A stretch of DNA of 64,000 nucleotides. It comes from Yponomeuta sedellus. Lineage: Eukaryota > Arthropoda > Insecta > Lepidoptera > Yponomeutidae. The notes beneath the pieces are model-generated. The model saw nothing but the letters and a program-made list of their open reading frames with translations, made no database searches and was not told the DNA's origin. Numbering within the stretch: position 1 is the stretch's first letter; the number at the start of each line of letters is the position of its first letter. Both the position numbers and the translations under genes were made by a program. The stretch is from positions 3,265,501-3,329,500 of the forward strand of contig OW203732.1 of the NCBI GenBank assembly GCA_934045075.1. The letters run 5' to 3'. Shown here piece after piece: positions 31,231 to 42,186 of the stretch.

Positions 31231-31557
31231 AATCTTCTGTGTGTCAAACATGAGTGATGAACGAAGTCCGATCTATTAATTTTATTGCATAAAATATCCA
31301 TTTTTTGGGAATCCGAAACGCAGCTCCGAACAGAAACTTCTCAGTTCAAATCATTCATTGTCGATCCGTCCAATCAAGCTTGAAAGGAATCCGGGATCTG
31401 TATTATCCGCACTTACCCTGTACTTCATTTTACAGGGCGACATGAAGCTTGGTAACGAAATTGTAAGGGAACATTCTAAGCCTGAGGAAGAAACCTAGGG
31501 GCAAACTTCTTTTTCATTTAATCATAAATAAATAAACAATATTCACCGTTGGAGTAA
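31231..31557. other. Unassigned stretch
   Basis: Just before it, 31180-31215 holds a LINE-like 3' end ('tgtgcaataaagtataag'). No other feature. Confidence 0.4.
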
Positions 31558-31745
31558 ACGTGTTCTTGAGTGGAGACCGCAACTCGGCAAACGTAGTGTA
31601 GGACGCCCTCCGACCAGGTGGGATGACGATCTGCGAAAAACTGCCGGCAGATGCTGGATGCGGCAAGCTGAAGACAGGGCGCTATGGCGCTCATTAGGGG
31701 AGGGCTATATCCAGCAGTGGACTAATCAATAGCCTGAAGAAGAAG
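31545..31745 (+). pseudogene. QQW LINE 3' fragment
   Basis: 'ttggagtaaacgtgttcttg', 'gcaaacgtagtgtaggacgc', 'tgccggcagatgctggatgc' and 'gggagggctatatccagcag' in order, followed by (GAA)n. RT core absent. Confidence 0.7.
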
Positions 31746-31926
31746 AATATTCATTGGGTAAGTTATTATACAATATAGAAAGTGGAATAATCTAATGGCG
31801 AAATCAATGCCATCAACATGCGTGGATAGAATATCTTAAATATTAAAAAATATATTAATTATTTTAAAACGTCATTTTTATTGTTCAAGGTAAGAGCTGT
31901 ACATAATGTACTACCACCGCTCTTGA

Positions 31927-31933
31927 CATACAT

Positions 31934-31970
<37 letters not shown>

Positions 31971-31971
31971 T

Positions 31972-32046
<75 letters not shown>

Positions 32047-32612
32047 TACATACATACATACATACATACATACATACATACATACATACATACATACATA
32101 CATACATACATACATACATACATACATACATACATACATACATACATACATACATACATACATACATACATACATACATACATACATACATACATACATA
32201 CATACATACATACATACATACATACATACATACATACATACATACATACATACATACATACATACATACATACATACATACATACATACATACATACATA
32301 CATACATACATACATACATACATACATACATACATACATACATACATACATACATACATACATACATACATACATACATACATACATACATACATACATA
32401 CATACATACATACATACATACATACATACATACATACATACATACATACATACATACATACATACATACATACATACATACATACATACATACATACATA
32501 CATACATACATACATACATACATACATACATACATACATACATACATACATACATACATACATACATACATACATACATACATACATACATACATACATA
32601 CATTCATACATA
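31927..32612. repeat. Large (CATA)n microsatellite with (CA)n blocks
   Basis: About 690 bp: short (CATA)n, (CA)n, (CATA)n, a (CA)n block to about 32042, then about 560 bp (about 140 units) of nearly pure CATA. Reading frames of over 200 codons arise on both strands only because the 4-bp period has no stop codon. Confidence 0.97.
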
Positions 32613-32953
32613 ATTATGAAATGCGCGTAATCCACAGAGGCTAAATCGTTCAGGCTTCCCTTTGTCCATTGTTTCAACACCCGTTCCCTTATTTCCGTTC
32701 CTATGGGTATTTCAATTTGGCTCATTTATTATTAGGCAGGTACTACGGGTAATTTATAAATTAATCGGGCGTTAGTTTAGCTAACGTGTTGTTTATTTCA
32801 AATTATTGTTGCAAGTTTGAAATGTTTATTTGTTTATTTTATACAGTAAAAACTTATCATATAAAATTTAAAACTAAGGATTGGCACAAAAATGCCAATC
32901 GTTAGTTAAGCTTATAATTGGACGTTATGGAGTACGTATCAGAAACCTCTCAA
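32613..32953. other. Unassigned stretch
   Basis: No recognised element. Confidence 0.4.
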
Positions 32954-33112
32954 ATCGCTTGAAGCCCCGGCTGCCTGAGTAATCTAAAACGATGTAGGCC
33001 GCATTCAGTGCATGGATGGTTGATCGTCTATGACTAACGCTAGTAGCATTTTTTGAGCGGTTCCGTGCTTCGCAAGGCACGTTAAGCAGATGGTGCCGGC
33101 TGCAGTCGATAG
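32954..33112 (+). mobile_element. 5S-SINE, second head type, 3'-truncated
   Basis: 'atcgcttgaagccccggctg', 'cagtgcatggatggttgatc' and 'gtgcttcgcaaggcacgtta', then the copy stops near 'gtcgatag' without the tail. Confidence 0.7.
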
Positions 33113-34336
33113 ACTTTATATAAAATAATTGTGTTGGGTCTAGTGGCTCTACCTGCCTATCACCAAACTATATAGTCTCAGAGAGAGATGAAATTAAAGG
33201 TCAATTTACTGCAACGGATACACGAATTTTTATTGTCCACACACACGGAAAATACACTTTACATAATTTGGACACAACTGTACTAGCGGAGCGGTGGTAC
33301 GCGACTAGCGTCGCTACAACATGAAGAAACTGATTACTCGGCAAAACTGTGCGTGCGCAGACGCCACAATTGGTTTGCCTATTTTGGAACGTAATTTCAT
33401 AATTCACTTTTGTAATTTTTGCCGAGGGTAGTAAACTAACAGTTAATGCTTTCAAAAAGGCGCCTGTCACCTCAGTCTTCCGAGACCACGGCACTTAATA
33501 GAGTGCCGAAACGTTGGAAAATTGTAAAACTGTAAATAAACGAGTTAAAATCCGTGTAAAAACAGTTTTTATTATTGTGTAAAACAGGTAACAATCAAAA
33601 ACATAATAAGCTTAACAGTGAAGATCTCCGATGTCACCCAAAGCACACACGTAACACATAGATCAGGAAGACGTAAACCAGCTTACAAAACCGAAGACCA
33701 CTTAAATTGGCCGCAGACGCACGGGTTTCGCGATTATGTTTCCTAATCAGGAATTCAGATTCAGAAACCTGACTGCAAGTCTTTTGTTAAACATTCAACG
33801 AGGCGAATATGAATTCCTGATTAGGCAATCTAATCAGGAAACTAATCAGCTTTAACCTAAACTAGTCCAATATTAAAAAATTATATAATCGGAGAAATAA
33901 AAGTAAAGAAATGCTTTATCAACATCACATATTCATTAACAAACGTGCCTTAAAAAATCGTATTTTTATGAATGAGACCCAAAAAGGTTTTCTTAACGAA
34001 CGTCGAAGCTGTTGGTTTCACAATGAATAAATGATTATGTAGAGAAGAATTTAAGAAATTTCACTTTTTTTTTTTAAATCGGGTTGTTACTTAATTAACA
34101 GAGTTTTCAATTTAAAGTTACACTACACTGGGCACATTGTCTCTGTTAACATGATTTAAATACATTATTATTTGGAATTTGAGCATACAGGATTAGGTAT
34201 TTGGAAACTACACAGGACAGAATTGTCCACTACAAAATTATTTAAATCGCAGACACCACTGTTCCAAGTAAGCCTTAATTTTACAATAGGCTTTCTGTTT
34301 GGAAATTGTGTATATTTTATTATTTAATCGCTTCTC
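33113..34336. other. Mostly unassigned
   Basis: The stretch 'gcacttaatagagtgccgaa' with 'acgttgg' (33490-33520) has the look of a Penelope-like or similar retroelement end, but no coding part supports it. An imperfect inverted repeat built on 'cctgattaggcaatc' lies at about 33740-33850. Confidence 0.35.
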
Positions 34337-34645
34337 TGAAGAATAGGATTCGTAACAAATGCATCCGACAGAGAACCAAAGTTACCGACATAGCTCAGAA
34401 AATTTGCCAGCTGAAGTGACAGTGGGCTGGCCATATCTCGAGGAGAACCGACAACCGTTGGAGTAAACGTGTTCTTGAGTGGAGACCGCGACTCGGCAAA
34501 CCTAGTGTGGGACGCCCTCCGACAGGTGGGATGACGATCTGCGAAAACTGCCGGCAGATGCCGGATGCGGCAAGCTGAAAACGAGGCGCTATGGCGCTCA
34601 TTAGGCGCTCGCTATGTTCAGCAGTGGACTAAAAAAGAAGCCTGA
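34337..34645 (+). pseudogene. QQW LINE C-terminal region
   Basis: The longest QQW piece of the left half: the frame reads RNKCIRQRTKVTDIAQK, WAGHISRRTDNRWSKRVLEW, then a 1-nt deletion ('ctccgacaggtggg') shifts the frame before DDLRKLPADAGC. A stop also follows QLK. Confidence 0.7.
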
Positions 34646-35210
34646 AGTAGAAGAATAAGAATCGCAAGAAACCCTACTTCAGGGGGCGCATAGTCGGGAG
34701 GGGGGAAATAAGGAGGTGTTATTACTTACATATAGAAGTTATATAAGTTTCCCATTAAACCAATGGCCCTTTAACCCGACACAAACCTACCCGCTTTCTT
34801 ATATTAAAAAAATGCCGAAACTGTTCTACCAAAATAGAAGTCATGGTTTTAAGCATCTGTCCGTCCCGTTCTTTACTTGAGAATTATGTCGAAACAGAAC
34901 GGTACTTAAATATTTATTGGATTATTTACTCAATTCAGAAACCAATGGTAAGAACTTAGAACATGGAACTCCCCCTACTTACAAACTATAAATAAGTAAA
35001 AGTTGCGTTTTGGTTGAAGCTAACACTATTTCCAGTTTTATCAGTTTAGCGAAAAACTGCGTTTAGTTTCATTGGTGATAGTAGTAGCAAAGTATCTTGC
35101 TGTTTTTAATTATTCATGCACGAGAAGACACGGTCGCGTTGCTTAAATCGGAAAGCTCTGCAAAATTAGTGTCGTATACCGTATATTTCAAGTTTCATAC
35201 TGGAATTTTC
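34646..35210. other. Left flank of the BEL/Pao insertion
   Basis: Partial similarity to the GGGCC-TIR family near 34925-34945 ('ctcaattcagaaacca'). Otherwise nothing recognised. Confidence 0.4.
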
Positions 35211-35215
35211 TCTAC

Positions 35216-35741
35216 TGTTCCGTACCGGAATCAGTTAAGCATTCCTTTTCATGTTCAAAAATCATTTTTCTATTTTTCGAGTTATTTTCTACTCATTTAT
35301 GACAGCAATACATGGTAAATCTGCTAAATATTTAATTTAAATGGATGGGAAATGACTAATTGCCTATCGCCTGTCAGCGCCGACGTCACCGAGGAACCTC
35401 GCTCTGGTTGGCCAACACGGCGTCAACCTACACGCCTAGCGCCCTCGCGAACGGCGACGGAGGGCAGTAGAACTAAGTCCCGCGCGGCCGATGCAACTGC
35501 GCCCGCTACTAAAAAAGTCTAATTAAAATATTAAGATTCTGCGTTCAGTGTGTTGTGGTACTGTTCTGTGAGTTCTGTGACACGGACAACGAGGATTAGC
35601 ATCGCAAAAGAACCTGTGGATGTGCCGTACGTTGGGGAACATAAAAGTTGATGGTCAAGGCGATCCCGCTGCCGGCGAGCTTGGAAGTACGAGGAGGCGT
35701 TCGGTGGCTGGTCAGGTAGGGCATCAGTCTACTCCCTAACA
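35216..35741 (+). repeat. 5' LTR of the BEL/Pao element
   Basis: 526 bp, starts TGTTCCGTACCGG and ends CCCTAACA, the TG...CA pattern. It should carry the promoter. The AT-rich 'ctaaatatttaatttaaatg' at about 35322-35341 is a candidate TATA-like region and 'aattaaaat' near 35520 a weak polyadenylation signal. Confidence 0.95.
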
Positions 35742-35749
35742 TAAGTTTG

Positions 35750-35766
35750 ATCCGTTCGAGCCGGAT
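35750..35766 (+). promoter_or_regulatory. Hairpin at the primer-binding region
   Basis: Nine bases after the LTR a perfect 5-bp stem (atccg/cggat) closes a 7-base loop TTCGAGC, the exact geometry of a tRNA T arm. No ordinary TGG-initiated primer-binding site follows the LTR directly. Role uncertain. Confidence 0.35.
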
Positions 35767-35856
35767 TGGTGCTGATTCTCTTTGTTTTTGCTGTCGTAAG
35801 TGCATATTTCCTTGTCCCCATACGAGCTGTTGCGTCCGTTACGCGGCCCGGCTAAG

Positions 35857-38800
35857 ATGGCGGAACAAGATTTATTCGAACGCGACATTATTTTTCAAGA
35901 TTTAAATCGTACGTTGGAATTGTATACAACAGATGTACAACAATTTCTTACTCGTTCAAAAGATCTTACTTCCCTTCAGAGAAAGTTCTTTAAGTTACAA
36001 ACTAAAATTGAAAAAATTCTTATGAAAAATGAAACTTTCAATAAGAATGACCAATTAATCATTCGGGATGATTTTAATCAGGTTTATTATACCATTTTAG
36101 GCCATTTAGACAAGCTAAAAGAGAGCCAAAATGAAGCGAAACGCCGTTCATTGTCCACTGTCGGTTCGATACCTACTTGTAATCACGATAGATTGCCGGT
36201 TTTACCCTTACCTTCGTTCCAGGGCGAGGGGACCCAGTGGCAATCGTATTACGATTTATTCTGTTCTCTGGTACACAATAAGGGTACCTATACGAATACC
36301 GAAAAGTTTCGATACCTATTGCTAACGCTCAAAGACGAGCCCTTGAATCTCATAAAGTCCATACCTATCACGGACGATAATTATTCGGTTGCATTTCAAA
36401 TTCTCATTTCTCGATACGAAAATAAACGTGCCATTGCATCCAAACATCTGGATAAAATACTAGATATCGACCATTGTTCGGAAACCGGTCCTAGTTTGCG
36501 TAAATTGCTCAATACCTATCAAGAAAATATTCTTGCATTAGAAAGATTACAACTTCCCGTGGAACAATGGAGTTTTTTACTTTTCAGTATTTTATTGCGT
36601 AAAATACCTATTTCCATTCGTAAACGATTCGAGTTATCATTGCAGAAACCAAATGAAATTCCATGCGTAAAAACTTTAATCAGCTGTTTAGAACGCGAAC
36701 TGGCTGCATGCGAGGTAACGAATTCTCTAAACGTGGGTAGTTCTAGCGGCAAAACGCCCCAGAGAAACTCCGCACAGTTCCAACGAGCCGAACCTACCTA
36801 CAGGCAGGCCCAGGCGCAGCAGGTTACCCCGCGACGTGTACTCGCGACGCAAGTTCCCGACGGTCGCGTAAATACGAAATTGCAATTTCAACCTTATTCT
36901 CATACGAATAAGAGGAACTGCGTGTTCTGTGACGATACTCATTTTGTGTCAAAATGCTCTAAGTTTTTGAATTTGTCACCGACGGACAGGTATAACTTTG
37001 TGAAGGATAAAAAAAACGTATGTTTTAATTGTTTAAGCGTGGGTCACGATGTAAACAACTGCAAGTCTAATTTTGTTTGTCGCTCGTGTCATAAACGACA
37101 TCATTCTTTAATTCATTTGGAAGTTAAAGCAGACACTACGAGCAGTAATGCCGTCTCGCTCACTCCCGTTGCGCGGGCAGCTGAGACTGAGACTCGTACG
37201 AAAGTTCCTGATGCCGACGCCATAAGGTCGCAAATCGTTATGACTTCCGTACAACAGACTTCGCCTAGTGACAATGCGTTATCTAATTTTCCTACCGCAC
37301 GTGTTTCGACGGTTTTATTGTCGACGGCCCTTGTTCATGTAAACATAGGTAAACAAAAATTAGCTACTGTACGATGCTTGGTTGACACGGGCAGTCAAGC
37401 GACATTTATTACTGAAACGTGTGTTCAGCGTTTAGGTCTAACGCGACGTAAGATACATGTACCTGTACAGGGCATAGGTAATGGTAAACCAATACAACCC
37501 AAGGGCGTAGTGACGTGTTGCATCTCACCCATCGACGCAGTTCAACCTTCGATTCCGGTCGAAGCATTGATTTTACCGAAGTTAATTCCAAAAATGCCTA
37601 GTGTGGAGTTACCTTACACAGGGTGGCCACACATCAAAAATTTTAAATTAGCGGATCCTTCTTTTCATAAACCACAGGATGTGGAGATGTTAATTGGTGC
37701 GGATATACTATCCCAAATATTACTCGGTAACGTTGTTACTGGTTCAGCCGATTCTCCGATCGCGATGAACAGTATTTTCGGATACCTATTACTAGGTCCA
37801 CTTTCGTTCGATACTACTTCTTCAGTTCAAGCTTGCTTTAGCTCATTCTGCGATGACGGTGACTTGAAGAGATTTTGGGAGTTGGAATCGGTACCTGAAG
37901 TGAAGACGCTCACTGCGGCCGAACGTCTGTGCGAGAACATATACGAGAACTCGTACACGCGTGACGAATCCGGACGATACGTGGTCGCGCTTCCCTTCCG
38001 GCCTGATGCACAACCCTTAGGCGATTCTCGAGATGTGGCTCTCGCTCGGTTCCATAAACTCGAACGTCGATTGGAAGCCAACCCTCAACTCAAGGAGGAG
38101 TATCATGCTTGTTTACAAGAGTACCTCGACCTCGGGCATATGGAGCCGGTGGAGGAAGCCCCGCAACCCGGGCAAGTCTTTTACATTCCTCATCACTGCG
38201 TGGTGAAGGAAGCTAGCGAAACTACGAAAACGCGCGTAGTATTCGACGCTGGTTGCAAAACTACAAACGGTAATTCATTGAATGACAACCTTCTAACGGG
38301 TCCTAAATTGCACAAGGATATCGTCGAGATTATTTTAAAGTTTCGTATACCTAATGTTGCGTTTACCGCCGACATAAAACAAATGTATCGTAATATAATC
38401 ATGCGAATTTCTGACCGCGATTTCTTACGTATTTTGTGGCGAAGGTCACTTAATGACCTCTTGCTGGAATATCGTTTATGTACGGTGACCTTTGGTGTTA
38501 ATGCGTCCCCATACTTGGCGTTACGCACTGTCAAACAGCTGGCGCTTGACGAAGCTGCACGCTTCCCGCGCGCAGCTGCGGTTCTTTTGGATCAGGTGTT
38601 CGTTGATGACATCATCACGGGGGCATGTGATGAAAAAACGGCTCTACAGCTACAGAAGGAACTTGTAGGTATTTGTGCTTCTGCAGGTTTTGAGTTACGT
38701 AAGTGGCATAGCAACTCGCCCGCGATACTCGCGGCGGTGCAGGCGCCGAATGTTCACGGTGAGCGGCCCGCTCCCGTGCCTTTCGCCCCTATGGAAAATG

Positions 38801-41187
38801 ATCATCAAACTAAAGTCCTAGGACTTCAATGGAACCCGCAAACTGACGAATTTACATTCAGTGTTCAATGTGTTACTGACAAAATTACTAAACGTACGAT
38901 TCTCTCGCAAATCGCAAAAACGTACGATCCTGCGGGCTGGCTTGCACCAGTAATATTTTACGCTAAGCATTTAATGCAATTGTTATGGATTTCCGGCGTG
39001 AACTGGGACGACCGACCCCCCGTAGATATTATCAATGCGTGGGTTGCCTTTTCACAAGAGTTACCACTCTTATCTCGTGTTTCCATTCCACGTCAGGTAT
39101 TTTCTGATAATTGTTCTTTTCAAATTCATGGCTTCTGTGACGGAAGCGAGCGGGGGTTCGCCGCTTGTGTCTATTTACGTCTTACGGACGACACTGACAA
39201 GACGCGTGCACATCTTCTACTGTCGAAGACCCGCGTCGCCCCCCTTTCTCCGTGCTTGAGCATACCTCGTCTCGAGCTTATGGGTGCCGTTTTGCTCGCA
39301 AGACTAATCGATACGGTATTACGTACCTATAGCGACCAAGTGAGTCGAGACGACGTGTATGCGTGGTCAGATTCATCCATCGTACTGGCATGGCTACGAT
39401 CGCCACCATACGAGTGGAAAACTTTTGTTTCCAATCGTACTAGTGAAATTCTTTCACTAGTGCCGAGTGAACACTGGCGGCATGTGCCATCCGCTGAGAA
39501 CCCAGCCGATGCTCCATCACGTGGTATGTTGCCTTCCGCTTTCCTTAAAAATGACATGTGGTTTCACGGCCCTCAGTGGCTGTCCCAGGATTCCTCTTGC
39601 TGGCCTACACGCTTGGAACCTTCCCAGACGAGCGAAGAGAAGCGTAGCCCCCCCATTTCCTCCGTACTAGCCGTTTCTGCACCGGCCGAGAATGTGGAAT
39701 TTATTGAAAAGTTTTCGACTCTCAATAAATTAGTTCGAGTGACGTCCTACATCTTTCGATTTTACCACATTCTAAAGGGAAGGGTAAACAAACAAAAAAC
39801 TTCCTATCCAAATCACATATCGGTTCCCGAGTATAATTTTTCACTAAATCGACTAGTGCATTTAGTACAACAGTCCACATTTTCCGATGACATAAAAAAT
39901 ATGTCTCAAAATAAATTGGTATCCAATCAATTGAAACGACTTAATCCTTTCTTAGACAAAGACAATAATTTACGCGTAGGTGGACGTATTCACAAGTCGC
40001 TATTGCCGTTTCAGTCTAAACATCAATTGATTCTACCTAAACGTCATTATCTGACTAATTTAATAATTGACGATGCTCATTTAACCCAGCTACACGCGGG
40101 AGCGCAAACGGTGCAATATTCGCTTTTACAAAAATACTGGATTTTGTCAAGTCGTGATGTAATTCGCCAACGAATACATCGTTGTGTACGTTGCTTCAGG
40201 GCACGCCCTGAGAGGTCACAGCGTTCCATGGCACCCCTTCCCGCAGTGAGAGTGAGACCAGAACGTGCTTTTTTAAAGACATCCGTAGATTTTGCAGGCC
40301 CATTCTATGTACGCGCCAATAAAGTTCGTAATGCGAAAATAATTAAATGTTACGTGTCAGTATTCGTATGTATGAGTGTAAAAGCGGTACATCTCGAAAT
40401 CGTATCCGAATTAACGAGTGAAGCCTTTTTGGCTGCTCTTCGTCGATTTACGTCGCGTAGAGGTCTATGTACGGACATTTATTCCGACTGCGGTACGAAC
40501 TTTATCGGTTGTAATAATCATTTAAAAGAGTTATACGAATTTCTTAAAAAGGATTCCGTGCAAGGTGCTCTCAATTCTCAGACCTTACAACAAGGTATTA
40601 CTTGGCATTTTCAGCCCCCTTATGCGTCGCACTTCGGCGGCTTATTCGAAGCAGGTGTGAAAAGTTTCAAACACCATTTTCAAAGAGTCATAGGGACTCA
40701 AACACTTACGTATGATGAGATGCATACATTGTTGTATCAGATCGAAGCGGTTCTGAATTCGCGTCCCTTATGCGTGCAAAGTGCGGACGCAAGTGATCCC
40801 TTGCCTTTGACGCCCGCTCATTTTCTGATCGGTAGCCCGATGACGGCAATTCCCGATGTATCTTTATTAGATTCTAATCCGAGTCGGTTACTTCGATGGA
40901 GATGGGTACAACAATGTTTACAACATTTTTGGAAGCGTTGGAGTCGCGAATATTTACATGAGATTCAACAACGTAGCAAGTGGTATCGCGACCGTGGTTC
41001 CCCTATTCGTGAAGGTACTGTTGTCATCGTCTGTGACGACAATCTTCCACCTCTACAGTGGAAATTGGCACGCGTACACGCGCTTCATCCTGGCTCTGAC
41101 AATATAACACGAGTAGTAACTTTACAATCAGGAAATCATTTCTATAAGAGAGCAGTTGTTAAAATTTGTCCTCTTCCTATAGAGTAA
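35857..41187 (+). CDS. BEL/Pao Gag-Pol polyprotein, intact
   Basis: A single frame of 1776 residues codes for the structural and enzymatic proteins. The frame is open from 35800, but the methionine at 35857 has the better context (aagATGG) and starts MAEQDLFERD. In order: Gag-like region to about residue 330; zinc knuckle C389-C392-H397-C402 with a second Cys/His cluster just after; aspartic protease VDTGSQA (D510); reverse transcriptase with VVFDAGCK, FTADIKQMYRNI and the catalytic FVDD (D917, D918); RNase H-type FCDGSERG (D1095) and WSDSSIVLAWL; integrase zinc region with CVRC near 1443-1446; integrase core with SVDFAG (D1478), SDCGTNF (D1544) and HFGGLFEAGVKS (E1598); and a C-terminal domain of the DUF5641 kind. 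All expected catalytic residues are present and there is no stop or frameshift. Length and order match the Pao group. No envelope frame follows. Confidence 0.95.
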   Translation: MAEQDLFERDIIFQDLNRTLELYTTDVQQFLTRSKDLTSLQRKFFKLQTKIEKILMKNETFNKNDQLIIRDDFNQVYYTILGHLDKLKESQNEAKRRSLSTVGSIPTCNHDRLPVLPLPSFQGEGTQWQSYYDLFCSLVHNKGTYTNTEKFRYLLLTLKDEPLNLIKSIPITDDNYSVAFQILISRYENKRAIASKHLDKILDIDHCSETGPSLRKLLNTYQENILALERLQLPVEQWSFLLFSILLRKIPISIRKRFELSLQKPNEIPCVKTLISCLERELAACEVTNSLNVGSSSGKTPQRNSAQFQRAEPTYRQAQAQQVTPRRVLATQVPDGRVNTKLQFQPYSHTNKRNCVFCDDTHFVSKCSKFLNLSPTDRYNFVKDKKNVCFNCLSVGHDVNNCKSNFVCRSCHKRHHSLIHLEVKADTTSSNAVSLTPVARAAETETRTKVPDADAIRSQIVMTSVQQTSPSDNALSNFPTARVSTVLLSTALVHVNIGKQKLATVRCLVDTGSQATFITETCVQRLGLTRRKIHVPVQGIGNGKPIQPKGVVTCCISPIDAVQPSIPVEALILPKLIPKMPSVELPYTGWPHIKNFKLADPSFHKPQDVEMLIGADILSQILLGNVVTGSADSPIAMNSIFGYLLLGPLSFDTTSSVQACFSSFCDDGDLKRFWELESVPEVKTLTAAERLCENIYENSYTRDESGRYVVALPFRPDAQPLGDSRDVALARFHKLERRLEANPQLKEEYHACLQEYLDLGHMEPVEEAPQPGQVFYIPHHCVVKEASETTKTRVVFDAGCKTTNGNSLNDNLLTGPKLHKDIVEIILKFRIPNVAFTADIKQMYRNIIMRISDRDFLRILWRRSLNDLLLEYRLCTVTFGVNASPYLALRTVKQLALDEAARFPRAAAVLLDQVFVDDIITGACDEKTALQLQKELVGICASAGFELRKWHSNSPAILAAVQAPNVHGERPAPVPFAPMENDHQTKVLGLQWNPQTDEFTFSVQCVTDKITKRTILSQIAKTYDPAGWLAPVIFYAKHLMQLLWISGVNWDDRPPVDIINAWVAFSQELPLLSRVSIPRQVFSDNCSFQIHGFCDGSERGFAACVYLRLTDDTDKTRAHLLLSKTRVAPLSPCLSIPRLELMGAVLLARLIDTVLRTYSDQVSRDDVYAWSDSSIVLAWLRSPPYEWKTFVSNRTSEILSLVPSEHWRHVPSAENPADAPSRGMLPSAFLKNDMWFHGPQWLSQDSSCWPTRLEPSQTSEEKRSPPISSVLAVSAPAENVEFIEKFSTLNKLVRVTSYIFRFYHILKGRVNKQKTSYPNHISVPEYNFSLNRLVHLVQQSTFSDDIKNMSQNKLVSNQLKRLNPFLDKDNNLRVGGRIHKSLLPFQSKHQLILPKRHYLTNLIIDDAHLTQLHAGAQTVQYSLLQKYWILSSRDVIRQRIHRCVRCFRARPERSQRSMAPLPAVRVRPERAFLKTSVDFAGPFYVRANKVRNAKIIKCYVSVFVCMSVKAVHLEIVSELTSEAFLAALRRFTSRRGLCTDIYSDCGTNFIGCNNHLKELYEFLKKDSVQGALNSQTLQQGITWHFQPPYASHFGGLFEAGVKSFKHHFQRVIGTQTLTYDEMHTLLYQIEAVLNSRPLCVQSADASDPLPLTPAHFLIGSPMTAIPDVSLLDSNPSRLLRWRWVQQCLQHFWKRWSREYLHEIQQRSKWYRDRGSPIREGTVVIVCDDNLPPLQWKLARVHALHPGSDNITRVVTLQSGNHFYKRAVVKICPLPIE

Positions 41188-41443
41188 AAGTAATTAAATA
41201 TTTTGTTTCCTCTTCTTACGAAGTTCTTACGAAGATTTAATATTCAGCTCATTAATCGATTATGTCTAGGTATTTTGTTTAACTTAGATTCATTCATACG
41301 ATTATATAAGATCCTCATATGATTGTTACCTAATTGCGTTAGGGTTTGTTTTAATTTGACTGACCGTTAGTTTCGTAAGACTCTCTTCTCTTATTTTTTG
41401 TTTCTTTCATTAAAATAATTACATTATTTCAAGGTGAGCGGCA
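41188..41443 (+). other. BEL/Pao 3' untranslated region
   Basis: AT-rich. The purine-rich 'caaggtgagcgg' just before the 3' LTR (41430-41441) is the candidate polypurine tract for plus-strand priming, though it is not a pure purine run. Confidence 0.6.
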
Positions 41444-41969
41444 TGTTCCGTACCGGAATCAGTTAAGCATTCCTTTTCATGTTCAAAAATCATTTTTCTA
41501 TTTTTCGAGTTATTTTCTACTCATTTATGACAGCAATACATGGTAAATCTGCTAAATATTTAATTTAAATGGATGGGAAATGACTAATTGCCTATCGCCT
41601 GTCAGCGCCGACGTCACCGAGGAACCTCGCTCTGGTTGGCCAACACGGCGTCAACCTACACGCCTAGCGCCCTCGCGAACGGCGACGGAGGGCAGTAGAA
41701 CTAAGTCCCGCGCGGCCGATGCAACTGCGCCCGCTACTAAAAAAGTCTAATTAAAATATTAAGATTCTGCGTTCAGTGTGTTGTGGTACTGTTCTGTGAG
41801 TTCTGTGACACGGACAACGAGGATTAGCATCGCAAAAGAACCTGTGGATGTGCCGTACGTTGGGGAACATAAAAGTTGATGGTCAAGGCGATCCCGCTGC
41901 CGGCGAGCTTGGAAGTACGAGGAGGCGTTCGGTGGCTGGTCAGGTAGGGCATCAGTCTACTCCCTAACA
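41444..41969 (+). repeat. 3' LTR of the BEL/Pao element
   Basis: 526 bp, read as identical to the 5' LTR. Host DNA resumes after TCTAC at 41975 with 'tatagagaatattcccaatg'. Confidence 0.95.
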
Positions 41970-41974
41970 TCTAC

Positions 41975-42186
41975 TATAGAGAATATTCCCAATGGCCAAG
42001 GAAAGCGCGCATCGCTCTAAAAAGCGGACACCTTTTGTGTATATTAAATACAATTAAATCAAAAAATAGAAACCGACTTCAAAAAATACAGGAGTGCAAC
42101 TAATGCACAAAAATTATTTAAACAAAAATGTACCTACTTTAAATTCAAAGTAGGCACATACACGACTACACGTAGGTAGGTATTCG
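41975..42186. other. Right flank of the BEL/Pao insertion
   Basis: 'aaaccgacttcaaaaaatac' at about 42068-42087 resembles a widespread lepidopteran repeat phrase. Nothing else. Confidence 0.45.

Larger units (their letters stand above)
35211..41974 (+). mobile_element. Complete BEL/Pao LTR retrotransposon with 5-bp target duplication
   Basis: The element proper is 35216-41969 (6754 bp). TCTAC stands at 35211-35215 and again at 41970-41974. The two LTRs have equal length and I found no difference between them by eye. Between them are one long Gag-Pol frame and about 250 bp of 3' non-coding DNA; there is no room for an envelope gene. Identical LTRs and an open frame mark a very recent insertion. 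Elements of this group transpose through an RNA copied inside cytoplasmic particles and integrated by their own integrase. Confidence 0.95.

Noticed and set aside
31859..32725. Frames of 230-290 codons on both strands (MYVC and YIHT repeats)
   Set aside because: They are translations of a 4-bp microsatellite that has no stop codon in any frame; no other protein feature is present.
33486..33530. Hammerhead ribozyme or Penelope-like terminal repeat (stem followed by gccgaaac)
   Set aside because: The CTGATGA half of the core is not found in the right place and no Penelope RT or GIY-YIG domain is present nearby.
41188..41443. Envelope gene of the BEL/Pao element
   Set aside because: Only about 250 bp lie between the Gag-Pol stop and the 3' LTR and no long frame is present.
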